Part shown: positions 32,881-43,157 of the stretch, piece after piece
Layout of the letters: every line of letters starts with the position of its first letter
How positions within the stretch are numbered: position 1 is the first letter of the stretch
Assembly (NCBI GenBank): GCA_018873225.1
Contig: JAEILZ010000005.1
Coordinates: forward strand, 248,001-312,000
DNA: 64,000 bases
Direction: 5' to 3'
DNA from: [Phialemoniopsis] sp. UDSM-2020
Taxonomy: Eukaryota > Ascomycota > Sordariomycetes > Thyridiales > Thyridiaceae
Made by a program: the position numbers and the translations under genes
The notes under the pieces: model-generated
Told to the model about the DNA's origin: nothing
Databases searched by the model: none
Seen by the model: the letters and a program-made list of their open reading frames with translations, nothing else

Positions 32881-33141
32881 GATGCTATTATTATCCGCCT
32901 CGAGGAGGCCAGAAATAAATCGCAGAGCAAGGAAGTGTCTTTTAAGTATACTTTGTCGAGGTCATGCTGGCGTCGCGAGGTCCGAAGGTCAATAATTCGC
33001 GGATTTGCGACCTATCTTATCGCCACGTGATCTAAAATTTCCCCATCCAGCTGCAGCTTCGAGCTTCATCGGTCGCGCGTGTCGCAACCTCGAGCCTGAA
33101 CGGACCAAACTTTTCGAGGAAAGCCCATCACCACAGACAAG
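32881..33141. promoter_or_regulatory. Shared divergent promoter of NTR2 and SmG
   Basis: 261 bases separate the two start codons. They must hold both promoters and both 5' leaders. No TATA box stands out. Confidence 0.6.
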
Positions 33142-33619
33142 ATGGCGCCCGCACAACCCGAGCTTAAGAAGGTACGCGCATCTGCCCTAGTGCTTGTGTA
33201 TTCTGCGCGGAGATGATGGTGGACTGAGGGCACATGGTCTCGACCTCCTGGTTCTGTTTGCTAACTTGCCTCGACAGTATCTCGACAAGCGACTGTTCGT
33301 CCAGCTGAACGGCAGCCGAAAGGTCATTGGCCTGCTTCGCGGTTACGATGTATGTTCTGGATTTTGAATCAAAGAGTTTGTCCCCGGGACTAACAGAGGG
33401 CGCGCTAGGTCTTCCTGAACATCGTCCTCGATGATGCGGTCGAGGAGAAGGCCAACGGCGAGAAGGTCAAGATTGGCATGGTCGTACGTGACGTCTCCCT
33501 GACATCTTGGGATCAGCTACTAACCCTTCATCTTTCAGGTCATCCGAGGCAACTCTGTTGTCATGCTGGAAGCGCTCGAGAGGATCGGCGGCGACGACAG
33601 GAGGCAGCAACATCATTAG
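33142..33619 (+). CDS. SMX2: Small nuclear ribonucleoprotein G (SmG)
   Basis: SmG is one of seven Sm proteins forming the ring around the Sm site of spliceosomal snRNAs. Four short exons, 33142-33171, 33278-33349, 33409-33483 and 33539-33619, give 85 residues, typical for the family. Sm motif 1 is RLFVQLNGSRKVIGLLRGYD followed by FLNIVLDD, and Sm motif 2 is IGMVVIRGNSVVMLEALE. All three introns fall at phase 0 and cut between conserved blocks, with donor sites GTACGC, GTATGT and GTACGT. The gene is tightly packed: it diverges from NTR2 and converges on the phosphatase at 33820. The tiny exons make it easy to miss in simple frame scans. Confidence 0.95.
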
Positions 33620-33819
33620 ACGGATCGACTTGCAGGAGACACGGGCGGGGATAACCATTGCATGATGGGCGAATATTTGTTGATCCGGCATGGAATATTG
33701 TCAGCGTGATACACGGAGACCGGCGTTGAATCGGATTACAGGGTCAAAATGAGACGTGGCGGGTAGTCCACGCAGGCAGGCAACTCAGTCAAGCTCAGCC
33801 AGATACCAGAAATTGCGTT

Positions 33820-34345
33820 CTATTTGAATTGCTCCCAGTACTTGGGCTCCCAAGCATCCATCAGCGATGGCCCATAAGCCTTGACCCAACCTTTGATGCC
33901 GCCCTTGAGGATCAGCGACTGCAGACGGCCCTCGCCGCGCTCATCAATGTAGTCCTGCATCCAGTTGGCGGAGCGTGGGCCGCGTCCGTTTGATGAGCCT
34001 GAACCGCGACCATTAGCATAAGAACTGCGCATTGCCTTGTGGTCGTCGTGACTCACCGCAGTAGAAAATGATCTTTGTGATGCCGGCCTGCACGCACAGG
34101 TCGTAGATGATCTGGCGGGTTTGGTACAGCGTCTGCGCGGGGAAGTTGATGGATGAGCTGATCGTGCCGCCTTCCCAGTCTGTCTGGCGCACGTCTACCA
34201 GCAAAAAGTCGCGCTTTGCTGTCAAGTCCTGCTCAAGGCGCTCCAGCATCGCCTTCACCTCGGCCCCTTCGACGGTAGGGCAGCTGGCCTTGGGCGGGGG
34301 AAACGCATCCCACCACTTGGCAGCTGATTGTGCTGTGGCAGCCAT
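33820..34345 (-). CDS. Cdc25/rhodanese-type phosphatase (Ibp1/Acr2-like)
   Basis: Exons 34345-34057 and 33998-33820 give 155 residues. The fold is rhodanese/Cdc25: FLLVDVRQTDWEGGTISSSINFPA is the classic N-terminal strand and loop, and the active site is C96-G-S-S-N-G-R102 in IIFYCGSSNGRG, a CX5R loop split by the intron right after the cysteine. The C-terminal half has GWV and WEPKYWEQFK. The relatives known to me act as protein phosphatases (Ibp1) or arsenate reductases (Acr2); sequence alone does not choose between them. It converges on SmG with 200 bases between stop codons. Confidence 0.9.
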
Positions 34346-35363
34346 AACTTCTGAACTTTCACGAGCTTTCTGAAGGTTCGCTCCGTTTGTCAGGGTTTGC
34401 CTCGATCTTTTGCCCGTTTAGTCAAGGTCCGATGCACTGATGCGATGACACCTGTTGTTGAGTGTCGTTTGCTCTCGGTAGTTTTGGAGGCAGCCCCGCA
34501 CTTTTCGAGCTCGCCCGGCTCCGGTTTGCGCCGGCTTCACTCGCCTCCCGGGATCGGCGCCCCGAGAGCAAGCGGACAGACTCGTCCGGAAGCAACAAGC
34601 AAGGACGGCACAATGCGCTTCACATCGTAGCCGGGGCGGTCATGTAACGAAGCATTTTGGCTGAAGCTGACCGTATCATTCCCTCCGCTACACCTTCGCC
34701 ATCCCTAGTTCTTTGCCGTGTCCGCCTTTCCCGGCAGAGCACACCATCTCGTCAGAAGCGATTGATCACATCTGGTAACTTCTCAAATACGATGGCTATG
34801 TCTTTTCGCAATTTTTCTGGTGTGCTGCGGTTTTTTCTCTCCTTGCTTATTCGGTCCGCGGCATCTCAAGAATGTAGATCGCAGGTTAGCACTCTTGGCT
34901 GCCAGCTCGCACGTACATGGGAGATATCGCCAAGCATGCAATTAGCCGGCTTAGGTTATCACCATCGAATCCTTCTGATTTTGTAGCCGTCGTGAACAGT
35001 ATTTCAGCTCCTGGGCCGCGGGACCTAGATTTCTATTTTTGTCTGTAGATTCGCTTAAACTAGCCGCTACCGCTCGCGGAGCGGGCTTTAATCTAAGAGG
35101 CAATTTATAACGGTGCAACATTGAGCTGAACTCGAATGTCTTTCGGCCTTGGAGCATTCGCGGTTGCAACATTCCATGATGGTCCCTCCGCTGCCAAGTG
35201 ATTCACCCCAGGTTTTCCGGCCTCCCGGCCGTGATGCCCCCTTAAACCAGAAGGCTGGTGCGGACCTGGATCCTATTAAAACGCATCATCTGCCTCAGAC
35301 CAGCTTCTTTTCGATACGGGCAACGACATAAATCAAAGCTGTCGATTATTTCCCTATTACGCA
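34346..35363. other. Intergenic: upstream of phosphatase and secreted protein
   Basis: About 1 kb between two divergent genes. It must hold the promoters of both. Frames in this stretch overlap on both strands (34397-34630) and are not called. Confidence 0.45.
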
Positions 35364-36023
35364 ATGCATTACTCCAAATCTACTTTACTCGCTGTGCTTG
35401 CGGCCACTGGCTGGTGAGATACACTCAGCAAGTCCTTGAAATAGGCTATGCAGCTATGGCTGACCTTTACGCTCCTCTAGCAATGCTGAAGTTGCCAAAA
35501 CTCGCACTCGGATACCGTCCCTGACAACATTGACCGTGCCCAGTCCCACGCCTACCCAGCCTGCACACTGTACTACCGAGGTCAAGGACGCCGACAACCC
35601 CTTCGGCGTCACTCACACGCATTCGTGCTACACATACACATCTTACACGCAAGCAGGTATGTGCATGCTCCGAAAATGAAGCAGTTATGAGAATTGCACA
35701 ATCAGCTGATGATGCGTCTGTCCAGAGGAGTGCAAATGTACTCAAGACTCGGAGGTCATGTGCCCTCTGTATCTCAGGGTGACGACGTCTGACGTGCCGT
35801 GCAAGTAAGTAGACGATAACATGGGAAACGGCCCGATAGGGAGTATGAGAGGCGGCCAATGACTGATATACCGTGAAGGACCGACTGCTGCCCGACGACA
35901 ACTACGACCACGATCCGGACGTGCCCGCCCACTTGCAACCCGAAGGCATGCACCATCCCGACGATCACCGAGTACTACACCACGGGTTGTGAGAAGGGGC
36001 CGAAGGCTACCAAGGCCTACTAA
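35364..36023 (+). CDS. Small cysteine-rich secreted protein
   Basis: I built this gene from four exons: 35364-35413, 35481-35656, 35726-35804 and 35879-36023. The sum is 450 bases, 149 residues plus stop. All splice sites are canonical and alternatives that I tried hit stop codons. The start opens a hydrophobic signal (MHYSKSTLLAVLAATG). The mature part has 12 or 13 cysteines, with pairs and near-pairs such as EECKC, TDCCP and CPPTCNPKAC, a run of six threonines and several Tyr/Thr stretches (HSCYTYTSY, ITEYYTTGC). There is no membrane segment. Small, cysteine-rich and secreted is the build of effectors and of hydrophobin-like or antimicrobial proteins, but no family is recognised, so no role is claimed. 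Confidence 0.78.
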
Positions 36024-39000
36024 CCGAGATCAGCTCCAAGATCTATACTGTTGGATTAGCCATCTCCTGCTCTCGACGAAGACGTTCACATTCAGAGTTC
36101 AGTTCCACTGAAAATAGGCTTCCAGAGTAGAATTCAATGCAGTAGAGAAATGTCAAAAAGAACAAAAAGCACTGCCTGTTTCTACTTTTCCGTTATCAGC
36201 CTCTTGCAACTCCCAGGCTTCATGGGGTGCACGGACTCACCGTGATTGTAGGCTCGCCGCTGACTTCGCAGTCGTTCATCAAGCTCGTTATCAGTTTGAG
36301 ATCATGCAAATCTACCAAGTCCATCCGTCAGCAACAACGCCGCAACTGACGACGTGGAGGTGTCAGAGGCCAGCCATTGTGCACCCCCACAGCGGCGGGT
36401 ACACCTCCCATCGGAACTCAGGCCGGATGTGCTCTTGAGAGGAGGACGCAATTGGACAGAGCATTATTCATCATGCCTGACCATCGGGATCTTGCACAAT
36501 CGCACACCAGCCGGGCGCGGAATTTCGACAGCCCCAGCTCGGAATGCTCGCGAGAGCTCATTCGAGGATGAGGCGTTATGCTGTGAGATTCGGCCGGCAG
36601 CGCCAAAACGGCATAACACCGTTTGTGGCTTGAGTCTAGACCTGTACCGGAAAGCTGAGGGCAAGGGAGATCTTTCATTCCCAAAGTGGTCAGCTGCATA
36701 ACGCCTCTTTCCAAACCGTCGACGTAAAGATCACGAAACTGGAAAGAAGTGAATTCTTTTTGCATCTAATATCAGATCATTGTGCTTCTGGCCATTTCGA
36801 TCTCCTCAATCGAAGGCTCGCAGCGACGAGTACCATCCGCCGACTTGCGCTTCCATCCACATGTTTCTGGAATGGACATACCGCTGTTGCACAGTCAGGA
36901 TTTGTAGCGGCTTGGCCATGTCGCAGTGTCATCTATACGCGATCACATGTCTTAGCCGGCCTGGATGGATCAGTGGATGCAAGTCTCACCGCGGAAACAT
37001 TCCATGAGGACTTTTCTCGAAGCTGGAGACCGCGACCCTTGTCCATGTTTCGCGGATCGTGCACCAAGCTTAGGGCACTTGACGTTCCTGTTTTTTAAAA
37101 CCTCTTGGCCAGCGGGATGATGCTGAAGTTGTGATGGTTTTGTATTGTAAGTTGATCAGCAGTGCCAACAGTCATGGGATGACTCAACCCGGGCTCTCGA
37201 GAATTCCAAATGACTTTGACAATTGTCTCGTGTGAAGCCCCACGGGGAAGCTCGTGGTACGACATGTTTCTTCTCTTCACGTTGTATCGTGGCCGTGAGT
37301 AAGACAAGGATACGTTCTGGCAACCAAAGTTTCAGCAAGGCCATGTTTGTTCAAAGCTTGAGGGGTTGACCTATTCTTAGCTGCTGTCATGGCCCCAGTT
37401 TCGTGATTCAAACGGTCGAAAAGACAAAGACACAACCTGCAAACCTCTTAGCTTTGTAACTCGCAGCATGGTGAACGTGCTTGTGTCCTATGGCCTGCGC
37501 TTTTGTATAGAGCTGAAAATGGTTCTTAGAGCTATGAGCAGCATTATATCATCTATACAACATTGAACAAGTTCGTGTCATAACATGACTAACTACACAA
37601 TCAACGTACTTGATCCCAATGCCACTTGAGCAAACCGTTCTAGATAGCCGACTGTGGCAGGTCAACTCGGAAGCCAACGTTCAAACCGACCTCTCCCAGG
37701 ATGAATTGCTGCAGCCGACCGAGTGCCCGTCCTTGTGTAACGTCGCTCTTGGGGCAAATCACATCGGACCCGCATTGCTCTCCGCCTCACTGGCACTGTC
37801 TACTGTTGCGGGCCAACACGTTGCCCCTCGGCCCCGAACACTAATTTCGCCCTTAATTCTGAGGCTTCGTGACAACCCCTGACGAAATCTCAAGCATCTG
37901 TGATAATCGGCGAATTCCGTTCCCCCGCTACTCATACGCCTGCGCAGGAGCAGGAAGCTGGCCAATCACCTCCCGCATCCAAGCGTTATGATCTGCACGT
38001 CAGCACGGGAAGCGCTGCCGTCCTGCGTACCCTGGGTGCAAAGACCTGCAGACGCAGATGCGCTTCCAGAAGCAAATCTCAGTAATGTCGGGGCCACATT
38101 CATCCATCACTTGTCTGGGAAGCGGAACAATTATCAAAATTTGAACCGTGGGCTCTGGCTCTATCTCGCTAAACCGTTACATCGTGTACCATACCTGATT
38201 GCCTCTGAGCTGCAAGCATGAGCTTTTGATAGATATTGTCCCATGTCTCCTCAGCTCTTGGCTTCAACCACGGTTAGGGGTCGCGGGGATGGGCCCGTAA
38301 GCGAGACAAGTAGCTGTGGTGGCTGAAGCCCATCCGACACCCTGCAGGCCACGAGAGACGTGTTGCATGCACATTCCTCCAGTCATCATTTGGCAAGTCG
38401 CCCAAAACATCCCGCCTTCAGCAGTGCCATAAGAAAACGAGCAGTGCATGTTGTGCCGTTGCACGAGATAGCGAATTTCAAACGTCTCTGACTGGCGGCC
38501 TTTTTTCTGACGTCAGTCTTGGCTCCTTTGGATATTGAAAACCTACTTGACTTGGCTCTGTAAGTGACCGAATGCGGCCGCTCCATGGCCTAGGTGCCTC
38601 GCCACGCCAGGGCTTCAACGGATGTCTAAGCTCTCACCTGCAGGGCTGATTTCATGTAAGCACGGCAGCTAGCAGCAATTAATCTGAGCTTCTTTTCTTT
38701 CTTGCACGGTCTGGCGTGCCTTGATGGGACGACGTAATACTCGCAATCCTCGGAGTGCTGGATATCTTATCAGGTTAAGCATGGCTGCCCTCCAACCCTA
38801 CCAACCCTTTAGCTGCTAAGATCAGGTAGAAACGGTCCGCAAGGACGCCACAGCCGCAACTTTGAAATCGGGAATTACTCCTATTGGCAAGCTCCCCTCC
38901 GAGATCTGCCCCTGCAAGTTGACAAGTGCCTTGAATCGCGATGCTCTTCTCATGTGGCTGCATGAGACTGGCTGTGCTGGCCACTCCAGGGCGTACGAGT

Positions 39001-39240
39001 CCAACGCTTAATCTTGTCTCACATTAGCTCCATCTTAGCATCTCTCAGCTGTTGCTACGCTTACTGGATGCTCTGTTTGTGGCTGGCTGTCGGCGCTTTT
39101 CCTACTGCAGGTCTACAGATGCTTCTTTTTCGTAGTTGCTCACGGGCATATACAACATGATGTTCCATGTACAGTATAGGTGATTACAGGATCGCCACTG
39201 GAAATCTCTCCACATGTACGCTGCTATTGTCTTCCAGACC
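36024..39240. other. Gene-poor 3.2 kb stretch
   Basis: I find no supportable gene. Frames of 60-115 codons occur on both strands (for example 36354-36701 +, 36418-36765 -) but overlap each other and lack family features, signal peptides or good splice partners. Nothing repeat-like is obvious by eye. Repeat-induced mutation of an old element is possible but cannot be tested here. Confidence 0.4.
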
Positions 39241-39596
39241 TCAGAATTGCGTGATGAGGAACAGCCTCAGCGGCTTCTGGCCCTTTGAAACCCGGACCGT
39301 TGGCGTGCTCGCGGAGTAATACACGCCTGGGCAGAATGCTACCGTGACGGTCCCCTCGCGCCAATGGCGGATCGTGCACACGGCACAAATGCGCTGGGAG
39401 GACCGCCCAGGCAAACGTGTAAAACAGTCTCAGACCTATTGGGCGATAAGCATCCTCTTGGCGCTCGGTGAGGAAATAGTCAACCTCTTCCGCGGAGCTG
39501 AGATCAGGTAAAAGGCCCCCAGACAGGGCAGCAAACGAGATACTTGTTGGCCAAAGATAGAGTGTAAGAGCCTCTCTGTATCTCTTGGCCGTTCAC
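39241..39596 (-). pseudogene. Frameshifted gene relic, family unknown
   Basis: Reading down the minus strand from 39596, a frame without a start runs KRYREALTLYLWPTSISF, LSGGLLPDLSSAEEVDYFL and PIGLRLFYTFAWAVLPA, strongly protein-like. At about 39390 the sense shifts by one base to a second frame reading ICAVCTIRHWREGTVTV, then FCPGVYYSASTPTVRV and LRLFLITQF with a TGA at 39243-39241. No pair of splice sites joins the two frames. A stop (TGA) sits just before the first lysine, so the 5' part is missing too. This looks like the truncated, frameshifted 3' end of a gene left next to the AflR-like regulator. A sequencing error could mimic the shift. The family is not recognised. Confidence 0.5.
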
Positions 39597-39816
39597 TAGG
39601 CATTTCTAAGCATTTCCCCAAGCTTTTTCAGCTCCGATCCCGCGTGTGGAGAGAGTGGACGAGCCACGATGCAGCAGCCGCCCCTTGCTTGACCTTTTTA
39701 ATTGCACTTATTCCCAAATACTCGGGGTTTTCACTTTCCCGGACTTTTGACTTAATATCCAGATTTCTGAGCCGCTCGGTAAACGCGCCTCCCTCCGGGC
39801 CCGAAGTACCAGAAAG

Positions 39817-41349
39817 ATGAGATCGGCCCCAGCATCAAAGGCACAACAGTCCAAACCGCCAAAGTACAAGGATAGTTGTGACAGCTGCGCACATTCCAAG
39901 GTGAAGTGCAGCAGAGTCAGACCAGAGTGTCAGAGATGCGTTCGCAACGGGATCAGCTGCCACTATAGCTTAGCAAGGAGAGGGAAAGACAGGCTTTTGT
40001 ACACCGACAAGCCAGGCGGACGAGCCAAGCAGTCGTCGTCATCAAAGTCGATGCTCACACCGCCCAGTCCATCTTCTCCCGACCAACAGGACCACTATCC
40101 CGCTGTCTCGGCTTCATCGGGACCACTGTTTGAGAGCGATGCTCTAGGATTCGCGACGGAGGCCTACAGACTCGCGGCAGACCGGGGCATGACGCATCCC
40201 GTAATTGCATCTGCATCATGCGAGAACGTCGCTGGCATGCGCGTCCCCACGCCCGGGAGTCAACCCATGATCTCCACCCGCGGAACTGCCGGCAGAATGG
40301 CATGGTGTAACCCCGAGCTCAGTATCTTTCCCGGTCACCAGACCTTGCTGCCGGACGACAACCACATCAACAACGATGCCAGGGATGCCATCTCGTCTGG
40401 GCACCAGCACGCACCCGTGTTGCCCCTGCACTGGACAAACTTCAACATCCCCGCAGATCTACACAACGTCAGCAGCGAAGGGGCCAGTCTGCCGCTCTCC
40501 TCCCCACTTCTAGATCCCCTCCTTACACCGGCGAGCATGGCAACCACTCTATTCACTGGAGTACCAACCGCCAAGCATCCACAAGATATCCAGCATCTAG
40601 CCACAGAGATTTCACCGGAGACGCGTCAGCAACGAAGCCCCCGCCATCATAGGTGCACGCGTCTCGCCTTATCTACGTACGAGAGTCTGCAGACACCTAG
40701 CTCTTCAACGTGTGGTATCACTTTAGACAACATGGAGGAAGGAGTGGGTGACCATTCTATTGTGACTGGTCCTCGCAAGCAAACAATGGATGTGGTGTTG
40801 AAACGAAGCCGCGCGGCCATGGAAAATATTCGCACCATCCTGCAGTGCCACTGCGGTGGAACGAATGCAGATGACAGTACCAGTAGTCTAACGATCCTGT
40901 TGATACTCATCTGCAGCAGTGTGATCGATACCTTCCAGCAGATACCGCTCATCCGGGAGGCCATCCGTACGGGCCGCGACAGTGAGGATGACGAGCAGCC
41001 CCAGGGCAGCAGTGGGCAGATAGCTTTTATGGACACACCTCAGAGCTACACGTCAGAGACTGGAATCATGGATCTGGATGTCCCTATTGCGATTGGTGGG
41101 TATGTATTGGATGGGCATGCCAAGAGAAAAGCTATTGCCAGCGTCTTGCTCAGTCAACTTTACGAAGTGGCGGCAGTTGTAAAGCGAGTGGCCAATGAGG
41201 AAATTCAAGGACGACTCATGGAGTCGTCGGGACACCAGCTCAACGGGGAAATGGGAAGCACTGGAGAAATGGCACGGGTGCTCAAGTCCACTTTGATGAA
41301 CAGGTTACGAGTCACGATTATTGCTCTTAAAGCCGAGGCCGAGTTCTGA
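39817..41349 (+). CDS. Zn2Cys6 regulator of the AflR type
   Basis: A single-exon gene of 510 residues. The binuclear zinc cluster is at the N terminus: C21-x2-C24-x6-C31-x6-C38-x2-C41-x6-C48 in DSCDSCAHSKVKC and CQRCVRNGISC. A short basic linker (LARRGKDRL) follows, as in AflR, rather than a long dimerising coiled coil. The middle is Ser/Pro/Thr-rich. The C-terminal half fits the AflR domain: VVLKRSRAAMENIRTILQC, LLILICSSVIDTFQQI and GYVLDGHAKRKAIASVLLSQL. AflR proteins switch on sterigmatocystin/aflatoxin-type polyketide genes; here no polyketide synthase is in the window, so the target is unknown. Its upstream neighbour is a gene relic; downstream it converges on a secreted-protein gene. 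Confidence 0.9.
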   Translation: MRSAPASKAQQSKPPKYKDSCDSCAHSKVKCSRVRPECQRCVRNGISCHYSLARRGKDRLLYTDKPGGRAKQSSSSKSMLTPPSPSSPDQQDHYPAVSASSGPLFESDALGFATEAYRLAADRGMTHPVIASASCENVAGMRVPTPGSQPMISTRGTAGRMAWCNPELSIFPGHQTLLPDDNHINNDARDAISSGHQHAPVLPLHWTNFNIPADLHNVSSEGASLPLSSPLLDPLLTPASMATTLFTGVPTAKHPQDIQHLATEISPETRQQRSPRHHRCTRLALSTYESLQTPSSSTCGITLDNMEEGVGDHSIVTGPRKQTMDVVLKRSRAAMENIRTILQCHCGGTNADDSTSSLTILLILICSSVIDTFQQIPLIREAIRTGRDSEDDEQPQGSSGQIAFMDTPQSYTSETGIMDLDVPIAIGGYVLDGHAKRKAIASVLLSQLYEVAAVVKRVANEEIQGRLMESSGHQLNGEMGSTGEMARVLKSTLMNRLRVTIIALKAEAEF

Positions 41350-41745
41350 GCCCGACATGTACCTACGGATAAACTATAGAGTCATGTGTATTGATCATAA
41401 GCAAGCATAGTTCGCATGGCTCTGTGGTAGATGCTGCATACCCGCCACTTTGCAGCAGCGCATGTTTCATGTATACGACTCGCTGGACCTGTCCTGTTGT
41501 AGTAGCGAAGCAAGCGCGGTCTCTGCACCTTCTGCATGACCGTTGTTATCTATGGTGGATAGTATCTGCAGCGACCCTCTGTCCAACCACTTCTCAGCAG
41601 ACCAACCCTCTCAAGCTTGTACAGTATCACAGGTGCGTGAGAGCAGTGAATGGAACCCCAGTCCATCAACCACATGGTTCATCAGGACACGTAATGATTT
41701 GATCTTCAGTCTAGACCTTAACGTACAACAGCCTCTATAACTACA
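41350..41745. other. Convergent 3' spacer
   Basis: 396 bases between the AflR-like gene and the convergent secreted-protein gene. No gene is seen. Confidence 0.55.
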
Positions 41746-42838
41746 TTATACACAGAACATAACAAGAGCCGGCAGGGCGGCAATCATCACAATCAAAGCT
41801 GAGCTCCTCGAGACTGCAACCGTGCTCGCTGCTGACTTGTTTTGCGGAGAAGAGGATGGCGTTGCGGATGGCGAAACTGCCACTGCCTGGGTTGCGACAT
41901 TCTTTGCTCTCAGACAACGCATGACATGGAAGTCTGTCTCTCCATCCGAGTCGTCAGCGTCTGAGTCACTGCTAGAGTTGCCCTTGTTGCGGAAGATCAG
42001 CAGAGTCGGCCAGATATTGGCGACGGCCTCCTCAAAACGGCCCTCCTGCCCCTTCCGAGCCGGCACTGCGCCGTACATCAGGAAACGCGAGTCCTCCTCG
42101 AGATCCCGCAGATCAAACTCTGGATCCTCATTAGTCCTTGACACAAGAACAGTACACGCTCTCTATTCAGCATTGAGCAAACTTACTATTGCCCCACAGC
42201 GCAAATCCGGTCTCGCTTTCGCGCTCAAAGAGGGCATCGCGGCAGCTCTCCGGGATGGGCGGCGCGTCGTTGTTGCAGCTGTCGCGGGAGCGGACGATCT
42301 TCATGATAGCCTCGCCCAAATCGGCAGCGCACTGATCGTTGCCGAACGCCAAGCTGCAGCTCCCGTCGTCATCCTGGGCCGCCATCATCCTGCTCCACTC
42401 GACGCCGGCAAACACGAGCGCGCAGATGCTCCAGTCCGAGTCGTCGGCCTGGCTGAGCGACTTGCCGCCGAAGCGAAGGGCGGTGATGGCCGACGTCTTG
42501 GCCGAGTCCAGGAAGCTCACGTGCTGGCCGTTCTCGAGCGAGACGTCGGCCGTGACCTCGATCTTGAGCTCAAAGGTGGAGTTGCTGCCGTCGCCGCCGA
42601 GCTTAGGCCCGGTGACGGGGAACGTGCCGGTGGCATTGGGATGCGCCGTCGCGTTGGTGAGCTCGTCGCCGGGGATGCCAAATGGGCCCCTGTCGCTGAA
42701 GTCTGTCTTGTCCGAGGCGAACCAGGAGTCGTCATCAGCGACGCGGCTGAAGTTGTATGCGGCTGAGAGTGGCGTCAGGAGAAGGAGCACGAACGAGAGC
42801 CATGCTCCGCGCCGCGTTGTGGCTGGTATCGAAGCCAT
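41746..42838 (-). CDS. Secreted, GPI-anchor-like protein of unknown function
   Basis: Exons 42838-42187 and 42119-41746 give 341 residues. The acceptor CCAG at 42121-42120 is the only one that keeps the frame, and a CTAAT branch site lies just before it. The N terminus is a signal peptide (RGAWLSFVLLLLTPLSAAY). The body has about four NxS/T sites, paired cysteines (DSCNNDAPPIPESC) and no known domain. The C terminus has a Ser/Ala/Thr-rich spacer and ends in a hydrophobic stretch (SSALIVMIAALPALVMFCV) right before the stop, the build of a GPI-anchored surface protein. Anchor and location are inferred. Function unknown. Confidence 0.78.
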
Positions 42839-43157
42839 GGTTGCTCGGCTCGGCCCGTCGTCAACATGCAGAAGTCTGAAAGTTTAAAAGGGGATCGAGG
42901 TCTCGTCGCGGTGGTCAAAAGGGAGGATTCATATTTGTGGGTACGGGGGAAATTTGAAAGTCTTGGCATGATGTTTTGGAATATCGACACTAGCAAGGAT
43001 CCTGGTCCGATCCAGACCGGGCCGATCGGCGAAGTGGCAATCAATAGGCTTCGTTCCCCAATGATAAGTATTCTAGAATTCTAAATCGGTCTATGGTATC
43101 ACAAAAAAGTTCTAGAAACAAGATGCCGCCTAATGTTGTACATACTATCATTACATC

